From positions 992,001-1,056,000 of the forward strand of contig JAIXMG010000002.1 in the NCBI GenBank assembly GCA_025201345.1: DNA of 64,000 nt, given 5' to 3'. Shown here in pieces: positions 39,201-49,561 of this stretch (its first letter is position 1; the number at the start of each line of letters is the position of its first letter). The notes under the pieces were generated by a model. That model was not told the DNA's origin, did not search any database, and worked only from the letters and a program-made list of their open reading frames with translations. A program made the translations under genes and the position numbers. The stretch is from Thamnidium elegans (Eukaryota > Mucoromycota > Mucoromycetes > Mucorales > Mucoraceae).

Positions 39201-41715
39201 GCGGCGATTTATTGTCTTTGTTAGTTTGTATCCTTCAAGATGGTAGCTCCGATTTGGCTTCTGTAGATCGTAGTTTTACACAATTGTCTATCTTGGCCCC
39301 AGGTAAACAACATCAACCAAGTACTGGATCTGAAGATGTAGTAGTACCTGATCAATCGATGACTGAAGAACCAAGCGTAGTCAAACTGGATGAAAATGCA
39401 CCAAATTTAATTACGCAAAGATGTCTAGATATTCTTTATTATGTGGTCACTGGAAATGACCGTTCTTTAGCTTACTTTTTGACTGAAAATGATAGCTTTG
39501 AGCATCTTAAATGTCGTAACTCGATCGGCCGTAAATCGAAAACCAAGGATAAGTCTGGTTCCGTTTTAAAGTATCCCATTTTAGTTCTTATTGGTCTTTT
39601 GGATCGTCCTGCATTTTTGAGCAATACTGCATTGATGGGTCAATTAATGAATTTGTTGGCTACTATGTGTCGTCCATTCCCTAGCCTAGTAAAGAAGTAC
39701 AAGGAAAAGATGGAATGTTTGAATAAGGATGATAATGATGTTGAAAGTACTGAAAAACGACATCATCATGCTCCAAAGCCTCCTACTATCCCTGAAGAAT
39801 ATCTCGCTAAAATTGTTGATGTTCTTTCGGTTGGTGAATGCTCAAGTTATACGTTTCAATTTACTCTTAGTGTGCTTTCGTACTTGTCTGCTTTGGATGG
39901 TGCACTTGATACAATCATTGAAAGGTTGGTCTCGACAGCTAATTTGTCTGGTAAACAAATCATTATTGACCTGCAAGAACTGCTTTTGATTTTGGAAAAG
40001 TATAAGACAGGTACGGAATTACAAGCTTCAGCTTTAGCTCAATTCTCAGCTGTAACTTCACATCAAACCAAGTTATTACGTGTCTTGAAGGCTATGGATT
40101 ATATGTATACTCGTAAACGAAATGTTCCATCAAATAACGGCAAACCAGAAGAAAATGAAAAACAAGTTTTAGAAATTTATAACAAGTTGGACTTTTTAAC
40201 GTTATGGAAAATGCTTGGTGCCTGTTTAAAGGTTGTTCAAGACAGAAAAGATTTGATTAATGTTGCAACAGTTTTACTTCCTTTGGTTGAATCGTTTATG
40301 GCGGTTTCAAAGTATTCTACAAACAAAGGGTATACTGTATCTGCAAACAAACCGGATGGCAACAACAACAAACCTACTACAGAAGATTTCTTCTTTGAGT
40401 TCACTGAAGAGCATAAAAAGATTTTGAACATTATGGTTCGTAATAATCCTTCGTTAATGAGTGGTTCGTTCTCTCTTTTAGTTCATAATCCCAAGATTCT
40501 GGAATTTGATAATAAGCGTAGTTATTTCGTTCAACAACTTCATAAACGTGCTGAACCTCGCGAACATCATCCCCCTTTGCAACTTAATGTACGTCGTGCT
40601 CTTGTATTTGAAGATACATACAGACAACTTCAAGGAAAAACTGGTAAAGAAATTAAGCATGGTAAACTCAATGTACAATTCCAAAATGAAGAAGGTGTAG
40701 ATGCTGGCGGTGTAGCTCGTGAATGGTTCTCAGTTCTTGCTCGTCAAATGTTTGATCCTAATTATGCTCTTTTCATTACTTCAGCCGCAGATAAATTAAC
40801 TTATCAACCAAATCGTGCCTCTCGTATTAACCCTGATCATCTTAGTTTCTTTAAATGTGTGGGTCGTATTATCGGTAAAGCTATTCATGATGGTCGATTA
40901 TTAGATGCTTATTTCACTCGTTCCTTTTACAAATTGATGTTGGGCCGTTCTGTTGATTACCGTGATGTTGAAGCTGTGGACCCTGCGTATTATAAAAGTT
41001 TGGTTTGGATGTTGGAAAATGATATAACGGATATTATTGATTTGACATTTAGTGTCGAAACAGACGATTTTGGTACGACTGATATTGTTGATCTTAAACC
41101 TAACGGACGTAATATTCAAGTAACTGAAGCCAACAAACATGAATATGTTACGCTTATCACGGAACATAAATTGTACCTTACAATCAAGGAACAAGTGAAT
41201 GCTTTCCTCGAAGGCTTTCATGATATTATCCCGGCTCAATTGATTCAAATATTTAATGAACAAGAATTAGAATTGTTGATTTCAGGTTTACCTGATATTG
41301 ATATCGATGAATGGAAAGCCAATACTGTTTATGAGGGTTATACCCTTTCCTCACCTCAAATCCAATGGTTCTGGCGTGCTGTTCGTTCTTTCTCACAAGA
41401 AGAAAGAGCTAAATTACTTCAATTTGCTACGGGTACTTCAAAGGTTCCATTAGAAGGCTTTTCTGAATTGCAAGGCTCAAATGGTGTTCAAAAGTTTCAA
41501 ATTCATAAAGAGTTTGGTAATGCTAATCGACTTCCTTCAGCCCATACATGGTAAGAACTACTTTTTTTTTTAAAAAAAAAAGGGCTTTGTACTGACATTA
41601 TTATCTTTTTAGTTTTAATCAAATTGATTTACCGCAATACCTAAGTTACGAAGATCTTCGTTCTAATCTTTTTAAAGCTATTAGTGAATGTTCTACTGGT
41701 TTTGCTTTCCAATAA
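30249..41715 (+). CDS. TOM1: Giant HECT-type E3 ubiquitin ligase, TOM1/HUWE1 family
   Basis: About fifteen exons encode roughly 3,500 residues. The first exon (30249-30290, MKITRVSSRKLSPL) joins PSGLATIVEHLVNDEQ, which resembles the HUWE1/Tom1 N-terminus. The DUF908/DUF913 armadillo-like regions follow (about 30.4-33.9 kb). A UBA domain is at about 34120-34240 (IALIEMGFDPTLVESALTRF), then long acidic tracts. Two ubiquitin-binding motifs sit at about 38610-38770 (FLEALPDDLRAEVLSQQ, FLDALPPEIREEVIRQE). The HECT domain spans about 40590-41712 (GVDAGGVAREWF, FFKCVGRIIGKAI). The catalytic cysteine lies in LPSAHTCFNQIDLP; its codon TG|T is split by the last intron (41555-41614). The protein ends GFAFQ. 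Family members ubiquitinate excess histones, ribosomal proteins and other substrates in nucleus and cytosol. Confidence 0.95.
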
Positions 41716-41877
41716 TTAAAAACAATCTTTTAATAAAACGCTACTTTAAATATACACATATCCACTTGCACGTTACGGATCATTCATGCAATGTGACTTT
41801 TTTCCTACTGAAATAAAATTTTGTAAAAACGACAACATGCCCTTTTTTTTCCTTTGCCAAAATAATAAAAAAACAGT

Positions 41878-43598
41878 ATGGAATTTAGTGCTAATTTGCC
41901 TGTAGAACATTTCAAAGGTACTTTTTTTTTCGCACTCGTAATAACTGAAATTATTTGTTGCAATGTTGACTTTGCATTCGGTTAGTTTTTTCTGCGACAA
42001 TAGATCTATTTCTGCATTTCAGCGAACTTGTCAGTTTGGACATTCGTAACAATCAGGTAAGAAAAAAAAACATGGTGATCAAATCTGTTGATATTAACAT
42101 ATTTTGTTGTCACTTTAGCTTATTTTATCTACCTTTAATCATTCTCGTACTGCGCAAGCTTTGGTTCGTTTGTCTCCTCATTTCTTTAAAGATTACAAGT
42201 TACTGCGACGTGGCTCGCCCGAGACTTCAATACAATGCACTATTCCCAACAAGGTAAAAAAAAAAAAAAAAAAGTATTTTTTTCTGTGTGAGCATATTAT
42301 TTATTTTTTTGGTAGAGTCTAAACAGTATTATAAAAAGAAACTTTAACAGTATCGAATTAATTCAAATGTGTCAAATCTCTATTATGCCTGCGACGACGG
42401 ATACAGGACCCCGATTTACTATGCAGCTGGTCTATAAGAATAAATCGAAAAAGATTAATAATATGAGTTATACAGATGGAGACGGGATTGTACCGTTGTA
42501 TGATAAAAATCAATTGAATCATTTTATTATTAGTACGCATGATATTCGTGATTCATTTGGTCGGTTTGATAATCGAGTTCCTGATATTTTGTTAGAATGC
42601 ACTCCACACGATATTACGTTATCTTCATTTGCTGATCCTGCAAAAAGTATTTGTTACAGATTCATGTAGTTTTTATCCTTCAGTAACTAAAATATTTTTA
42701 TTATTAGATATTAGACCTTCAAGATATTCATATTCGATTAAATCAAACCGTTGTATAGAATATTCGATTATTGAATCTGCCAAAATTGTTGTTAACTTTA
42801 AAGAGTTTCAAGCAATTGTAGATTTTGCAGATTACATGGAAATACCTGTACATGCTTTATTTGAAGAAGTTGGAAGGTAAATCAAAAAAAAAATCCATTA
42901 AATCAAAAAAAAATTGACAACAGAAAAATTGTAGGCCTATTTTATTTATCTATAAATTGGAGAATGTACTTATGTTAGATGTAGCCTTAATGACACAAAA
43001 CGTTGAAGAACCTGAATCTACTGCTGAAAGTATCGCTATTGATCATACCTCTTCCAATCCCTATAGCTCACGAACCAATACAGCTCCTAGTCGACCTACC
43101 TTTACTCAATCGTTGCCTCATGTCAATATATCATCATCTATATTTAATGACCAATCACCAGTTGACCATTTGCGAGATATTGGTAGCAGATCTACAGTTG
43201 CCGTTATATCAAGTGCATCACAAGATTTAAGTCCAGATGTACCAAGTACCAGAACCAATAGTCCACTGGAGAGTATACATTCTTCTGTTGGTATGGCGTC
43301 AGATGTTAGTCAAGATCAAGAGGAACCTCTGTTTAATAAGTCTTATAATATAAAGGCTGATAGAAGGACAACATTGCAAAAATTACGAGAAGCGAAAAGA
43401 TCAAGTGGTCGTAGTAATTGTTTGTTTGGGTCTAGTTCTTCGATTGAGAGTGATGAGAGTGTATATATAAAACAAGAACCTCAGTTTGAGTCCAGTATAT
43501 CAAAGAAAAGGGTAATACTTTTATGGTTATGATTATGTTGTAAATGACTAATACTTTTGATGTAGAAACAACGCCGTATTATTGAGGAAAGCGAGTGA
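41878..43598 (+). CDS. RAD9: DNA damage checkpoint clamp subunit Rad9
   Basis: Seven exons (41878-41917, 41986-42056, 42119-42253, 42316-42646, 42708-42876, 42935-43511, 43566-43598) join in frame for 451 residues. The N-terminal half matches the PCNA-like fold of Rad9: LFLHFSELVSLDIRNNQ, then LSTFNHSRTAQALVRLSPHFF, and later IVVNFKEFQAIVDFADYMEI. The C-terminal tail is serine-rich and ends with CLFGSSSSIESDES and a basic KKRKQRR, like the phosphorylated tail of animal Rad9 that recruits TopBP1. With Rad1 and Hus1 it forms the 9-1-1 clamp loaded at damaged DNA to activate ATR-type kinases. It starts only 160 bp after the ligase gene on the same strand. Confidence 0.85.
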
Positions 43599-43916
43599 AT
43601 CTGAATCATGTATATTTTTCTTAAAAAGTATTGATTGCTCAGGTACAATTAATAAAACTAATCATTTCGAGTTCTGTAATATATAACACGGAGAAAACGA
43701 TTATTGCAAAATGCTTTGTATTTCTAGCTAGACCCTCGAATTGTTTAATTTTGACAGCTCCAGAAATGCCAAATTTAGATTTATTTATAGTGATTAAAAA
43801 TTACATAGTGTATATTTAAAAAGTGACGGTGTAAGTGACTTATAATTTATACATACATAAACGTTAAATGTAGTAGTAGTAGTAGTAGTAGTAGTAATAG
43901 TAGTAGTAGTAGTTAC
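43599..43916. other. Convergent intergenic spacer with (GTA)n repeat
   Basis: Lies between the convergent Rad9 and RTA1-like genes. A short plus-strand frame (43631-43819) has no supporting features. Confidence 0.4.
43870..43912. repeat. (GTA)n trinucleotide repeat
   Basis: About fourteen GTA units with one ATA interruption, immediately 3' of the RTA1-like stop codon. Confidence 0.9.
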
Positions 43917-44813
43917 TTAGACTTTGTTAGATTCGATGTCACCTGAGTGGTTCATACAAGAGGTCGAATCGGAATGATGGATTTGAATCTTCTCGTCATG
44001 ATGAATCATTTCCACTGAACCATGTTTAGGAAGATAATTACCGATAAAGAAGAAGCTATAGACCATGAAACTAGAAAAAATCATAAGCGTATCGAATACA
44101 TAAAAAGCCCATTCTGATCTAGCAATTGGGCCGGTATAACCAGTAGCATACTCTGCTACACGATAGATGGAACGAATATAAATGAAAGCCAAAGTAACAT
44201 AAAGGCATAAAATGAGTTTCTTTTTAGGATTTGAGTTTCCTTCAAGTTTGTAGTTATAGTTTGGATTACGATGAACATAAACGGTAATAACAGCAAAACA
44301 AGCAAGAAAGAATAATTGAATAGAGAGACCGACTAAGGTAACAGCAGTACCAATTTTCATTGCTTTGTAAGATGTTTGCATTGAACTACCAGCACCTTGT
44401 AAGAGAAATGCCAAAATATCGCTGGAGAAAAAAAACCAGGTAACAAATTTTGTCTTGAGAAAGAATTTGTTTGTATCCACGTTGGATAACCGAATGATTT
44501 CTCCAATAGCTTTGTAATTAACTAGAGCTAAAGCGTTTGGTGCCAAAAGCAAAAGAACTGTACTGCCAAGAAATCTTCCTAGATCGGTGTAATCAACTGC
44601 ACAAACAATTCTCATGGCATAACCTCCTGTTTCCATTAGAGCTGTAAAAGGTAATATATATAGAAATCTAGCACTTCTACTGCGATAGATACGAATAGTA
44701 AAAAATATTGCAAATAATATGTACACAACTAAACTGATGTAGGCAAGAGGCAAGTTGGGGACTGCACCATAGAATCGCAGCACTTGATTTTTACTTGGAT
44801 TATTCTGCTCCAT
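43917..44813 (-). CDS. RTA1-like seven-transmembrane protein
   Basis: A single-exon gene of 298 residues. Seven hydrophobic segments can be traced, starting PLAYISLVVYILFAIFF. The family hallmarks are visible: FTALMETGGYAMR in the second segment, LLLLAPNALALVNYKAIG, SDILAFLLQGAG and the positively charged turn YIRSIYRVAEYATG near segment six. The C-terminal tail is hydrophilic and histidine-rich. The fungal RTA1 family includes lipid-translocating or sphingoid-base resistance proteins (Rsb1, Rta1). The precise cargo is not known. It is convergent with Rad9 and followed by a T10A14 tract in its upstream region. Confidence 0.92.
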   Translation of the reverse strand: MEQNNPSKNQVLRFYGAVPNLPLAYISLVVYILFAIFFTIRIYRSRSARFLYILPFTALMETGGYAMRIVCAVDYTDLGRFLGSTVLLLLAPNALALVNYKAIGEIIRLSNVDTNKFFLKTKFVTWFFFSSDILAFLLQGAGSSMQTSYKAMKIGTAVTLVGLSIQLFFLACFAVITVYVHRNPNYNYKLEGNSNPKKKLILCLYVTLAFIYIRSIYRVAEYATGYTGPIARSEWAFYVFDTLMIFSSFMVYSFFFIGNYLPKHGSVEMIHHDEKIQIHHSDSTSCMNHSGDIESNKV

Positions 44814-45480
44814 TTTAATTATTATATACGTATTCTGCTTTTTTTTTTAAAAAAAAAAAAAAGTAGAACTAAAAGAATAAAAAATAACGTGGAGTTTCTT
44901 TATATACGATCATAAAATAAAAAAATTACTGGTTCTTTGTGTAACTAGAAGGGCTTGTCCTTTCTATTTAAATGAGTACAAACAGCGCCATTTTTCTTAA
45001 AAGTCCTATTACACACTTCATATTCGACAAGGAAAAACGGTACTTTTTATTTATAAAACAAATTACATCAATTAAGCATTGTATGAACCAGATTTTACCT
45101 CGACTGTGAGGACATGTTCAGGGCTGATTTAACCAAAAACAATAAGCGGGGTTACGCTTGTCGCACTTTAAAGAAAATATATCGAGATCAAACGGCTATC
45201 GTTTCGATCATGGGATAACTTCTTAGTAGTTGTATTTTTCGGGATAATTGTATATCCAGTATTACAAATGAGAAGCCATAACGAACAAAAATAATAATGC
45301 CACTACTTAAGAGAGTGGAACGTACTGGCTCCAGACTAACTACATATATTAATAACTGTTTAACATACCAGTGGTGTTTAGAGGTTTTGTTGAAGTAAGG
45401 GTAGTTATCACATTTGCCTTATCCTTTAATCATCTTTTTATTGTTACACTAGCCCCTCATGTAGTCAGCGTCCAGACGGT
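44814..45480. other. Intergenic region
   Basis: Promoter side of the RTA1-like gene and left flank of the mariner relic. Nothing else recognised. Confidence 0.35.
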
Positions 45481-45552
45481 TGCCTTTTCATTTAGTAATT
45501 ATTATCTTGTCCAGAATTTCTTAATTAGATCCATTTCTGGATAGCATGGAGG

Positions 45553-45728
45553 AAGATATATGCATTTATAGGCTTTGTTTCTATTCTCTACCATCTCATC
45601 TACTTCACTAGATGAATGAATCGGGACATTATCTACGATATGTTAAAAGCATTTCATTTCAGGATATCTGTTCGTTCATGACGTTCAATGTCTCTCTTAT
45701 AAAAACTAAAGTAATAACCAATTGTCGT
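45553..45728 (+). repeat. Left arm of a 176-bp inverted repeat
   Basis: It pairs with 45865-46040 in opposite orientation. By manual alignment only three mismatches were found over 176 bp, with a 136-bp spacer. The arm contains transposase coding sequence. Confidence 0.9.
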
Positions 45729-45864
45729 TAATATAGAATTTTATTTAATGAAAAAGTAATAAAATAAAAATAAAAGCGCCACTTAGACATGGACTAGTTA
45801 TTTACCTCTGTATTCGTTACTTTTCTAATTTATAATTTGCTTGTTTTTTTACGTGAAAATGATT

Positions 45865-46040
45865 ACGACAATTGGTCATTACTTTAGTTTTTATAAGAGA
45901 GACATTGAACGTCATGAACGAACAGATATCCTGAAATGAAATGCTTTTAACATATCGTAGATAATGTCCCGATTCATTCATCTAGTGAAGTAGGTGAGAT
46001 GGTAGAGAATAGAAACAAAGACTATAAATGCATATATCTT
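45865..46040 (-). repeat. Right arm of a 176-bp inverted repeat
   Basis: Inverted copy of 45553-45728. Its outer edge breaks the transposase frame after KAGPL, showing that this arm was inserted or inverted into the element. Confidence 0.9.
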
Positions 46041-46438
46041 AAAGGCCCAGCTTTGGAAAAATCGTCAGTTCCAAAATACGCAATGCATCCAACGATACTG
46101 ATATTAACACCTCTTTGTTTATGAAAAGTTACATTGGCTGGTTCTCCTACTTTAGACCAAGCTTGTCCTCCTATCATATGCGTATTAGAGCCTGCTTCAT
46201 CTATGAATACGCAATTCTTTTGAAAGTCGACGTCTATTTCCCTCCATTTACTTACCACTTCATAACGAATAGAAAGTGTTCTTTCAACATCCCTTTCTTC
46301 ATTGTATAAAGATGCCCTTTCAAGGGAAAAGCATACTCTATTGTTACTTGCCTTCACAGAGAAGGAATAGAGATATCTTCTAAGTCTGGAAATTTTTGAA
46401 GTCCATTTTGGGTATTTCGGTAACTGAATCGAAGTCAA

Positions 46439-47555
46439 TTATATTTTCAATGTCGCTGCATTGATAGGCCTGGAGAAAGGAAGGATAACAGGGATAACTC
46501 TGCCTTTAGTGCTTTCAAACGTGATTATTATTATTTTTTTTGTTCTTGCAGCAGACGCAATATAAAAATCCTATTATAGGATTTAATGGTACGTTTATTA
46601 TTGGTACGCACGCCCCTTAACAAAAAGGCGAAAAATAGTTATTTTGCCTATATATAGACAAATGCAAACCAAGCAGAATGAGGGGAACCCTTGGTAAATA
46701 GTAAACTCCTTCTGATGCATAGAATAAAACTTTATTAGAGACGAGTAACCAGTCGTAATTATAAAAAAAAATCAATTGTTAAATGAAACAAAAAAGACGC
46801 CCCTCCGTGAGAAAGATAAAAGGTATACGACAAAGTATTTATCGTATGATTTTAATTGAATAAACAGTAATATATTAAGCAACGCTATGTATAAGATGAC
46901 TAGATCATGTTCTTTATACGTCATTTTAGTTTCTTTTTTTAAACCTTTTTTCTTTCACTTGCGGTAGGGCATCCCATCTTTTATTCTGCACTGCTAATAT
47001 TATCCTATTTTCCTTTATGCTTAAAAGCATCTTATATTCATGTAAAAACTAAATGTTGCGCTCATAGAGTAGTGTTATTTTTATAATATAGCGGGAACGT
47101 AATAGAATTCTCTCAAGACATAGCAAATATACCAGTAAAATTGGTAACTTAATAGAAGAGATCAGGAATGCATTTGTAACCGGAATAAAGAGAGAGAGAG
47201 AGAGAGTCAAAGTTCTTCGGGAATAACGGAAACCAAAAAAAATAAAAAATAAATTGGTTTAAATCATATCATTTGTGCATAAATTAAAGAGATAAAGAAC
47301 GGCCTATATACGTCAGAAGAACCTGGGGCATGCATTAAAGTAGTGAGTATATATGTGTAAAACTAGCAACAACAACAACAACAAAAAGTACATTACAAAC
47401 TAATATATGTATATTGGAATTGATTTATTTTTATGTATAATATCGCTTTTATATATATATATATATATATATTTATATACATGTATATAAAAAAACTACA
47501 CGCTTAAATGAAAAAGATGGATGGGGGGGGGGGGTAAAAAGGGATATTTTTTTCT
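46439..47555. other. Intergenic region
   Basis: Right flank of the mariner relic and 3' flank of malate synthase. It contains a short GA repeat (47190-47206), an (AT)n stretch (47450-47472) and a G tract (47523-47534). No gene seen. Confidence 0.4.
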
Positions 47556-49561
47556 TTACAATTTGGATTGAGGGCTGATGGTAATAATATCATCATAAAG
47601 CAAGTCAGGAAGGAAATCATCATAACGTTCACCAGTGACGTTGGTAGCGAAGGCCTTCTTGGCAGCATCATACTTAGTGTTGGCATATTTGGCACCGAGG
47701 TTCTTGCGAATCTTATCAGTCTCTTCATCCAAGATTTGAGAGACGTATTCACCAGTAACAACCTTACCCTTATCGGTACGAACGTTATGACGAACCCATT
47801 GGTAGAGTTGACTTCTAGAGATTTCATAAGTAGCTAAATCTTCCATCAAGTTGAAGATAGGGACACAACCAACACCTCTTAACCAAGCTTCCATATAAGC
47901 CAAACCGATCTCGATGTTTTCACGAATAGATTCTTCAGTGATGGTACCCTTAAAGTTAATATCAATCAAATCAGTAGCAGTGACCTTGACATCATCACGA
48001 CGGATGTGCATTTGGTTAGCTTGAGGCATATGTTCGTTGAAGATATCAAGAGCGATCTTGACAAGGTCAGGATGAGCAACCCAAGTACCATCATGACCAG
48101 CAGTGACTTCACGGAGCTTATCGTTACGGACCTTGGTCATAGCAGCATTGTTAGCTTCAGTGTTGTTCTTGATAGGAATTTGTGCGGCCATACCACCCAT
48201 AGCATGAACACCACGCTTATGACAAGTTTGAATTAACAAACGAACATAGGCATCCATGAAAGGAACAGACATGGTAACAGAAGAACGTTGAGGTAAAACA
48301 AATTGAGGGTGGTTACGGAGCTTCTTGATGAAAGAGAAAATGTAATCCCAACGACCACAGTTCAAACCAGAAGAGTGATCACGGAGTTCATAAATAATTT
48401 CGTCCATCTCATAGGCAGCAAGAAGAGTTTCAATCAAGACAGTACCACGAATAGTACCACGGGGAATGTTAATCATATCTTGAGCAACATTGAAGATATC
48501 GTTCCAAAGTCTAATTATTTAAAGAGTTTAGTCATCTTATTTAGTTTTTTTTTTTTTTTTTTTTTTTTTTCTCGTACCTGGCTTCTAAGTGAGATTCCAT
48601 CTTGGGAAGATAAAAGTAAGGACCCTTACCACGCTTAACGAGTTCCTTAGCGTTATGGAAGAAATAGAGAGAGAAATCAAAGATAGAAGCAGAACAAGGT
48701 TCACCGTCAATAAGGACATGCTTCTCAACCATGTGCCAACCTCTAGGTCTAGAAAAGGAAATACAAAAGGTTAGCCAATTATTTTTCATCGGAAATCACC
48801 GTAAACCCATAAATCACAACAACAACAAAAAAAAGCATATTTAAATGGGGGTAAAAAACCTCTTTCATTCCCTCATTCCATTCAGTGATGTTTTTCACGT
48901 GAAAAAAAATAAAAATATGCGAATTTTTTTTTTTTTTTTTGTATATATGCGCCAAAAGGTAATAAATTATCTTACCTAACAAGAAGAGTAGCAAGCTTTC
49001 CATCCTTACGAAGTTCATACTTCTTACCATTAGGGTTAGTGAAAGTAATATCTTCACGAACAGCATCACGCATGTTAAGTTGACCACTGATAATGTTTTC
49101 CCAAGTAGGAGCAGTAGAATCTAATTTTTAAAAAATTAAAATTATGCCCGTTTTTTTAAGCACTGAAAAAATTTACCTTCAAAATCAGCCATGAAAGTAT
49201 AAGCACCAGAGTTTAAGGCATTGATAACCATCTTACGGTCAACAGGACCGGTGATTTCAACACGACGATCTTGGAGACCAGGAGCAGGGGCAGCAGCACG
49301 CCAGTTAGGATCATTACGAATGAAAGCGGTCTCGGGCAAGAAATCGGGAAGGACACCACGATCAAGCTCTTGTTGACGAAGAACACGCTTCTGCAACAAG
49401 GTCTTACGGGTAGGGTTGAAAATACGGTGAAGAGTTGCAACAAATTGCAAAGCTTGAGGTGAAAGGATTTCTTGTTCACCAGCAGTGACAGGTGCTAACA
49501 CTGCGACACCGGGAACGGTAGACTTGAAAAGCTTCTTAGCGACTTGAGATACGGCTGACAT
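47556..49561 (-). CDS. Malate synthase, peroxisomal (glyoxylate cycle)
   Basis: Exons 49561-49177, 49120-48976, 48748-48578 and 48510-47556 join in frame for 551 residues. It condenses glyoxylate with acetyl-CoA to malate in the glyoxylate cycle, needed for growth on acetate and fatty acids. Recognisable regions: FMADFEDSTAPTW (joined across the first intron), [48 protein letters not shown], and [13 protein letters not shown], all typical of the A-type synthases of fungi and plants. The C-terminus is SKL, a type 1 peroxisomal targeting signal. Length agrees with fungal enzymes of about 540-555 residues. Confidence 0.97.

Larger units (their letters stand above)
45490..46438 (-). pseudogene. 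Tc1/mariner-like transposase relic, internally rearranged
   Basis: On the minus strand 46438-46040 encodes a transposase middle region with FIDEAGSNTHMIGGQAWSK and VNISIVGCIAYFG, typical of Tc1/mariner DDE enzymes (first catalytic Asp in FIDEAG). The C-terminal part is found further left: IVDNVPIHSSSEVDEM (second Asp) and YLPPCYPEMDLIKKFW (about 45660-45510), with a frame shift before it. The expected third acidic residue in the P-E-x-x-x-I-E motif appears as Lys (LIKK), so even the intact form would be suspect. An inverted duplication (described separately) separates the two halves. It is clearly non-functional. Confidence 0.8.

Noticed and set aside
30780..41263. Minus-strand frames within the HECT ligase gene
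   Set aside because: All are shadows of the plus-strand exons, which have strong domain support.
46480..46500. Sequence GGATAACAGGGATAAC resembling a homing-endonuclease (I-SceI-like) site
   Set aside because: It is not an exact site, no homing endonuclease gene is nearby, and similar short matches occur by chance.
47523..47534. G12 tract as a possible G-quadruplex
   Set aside because: A single homopolymer run in a 3' flank; similar runs elsewhere (21257-21266, 50073-50082) show this is simple-sequence noise.
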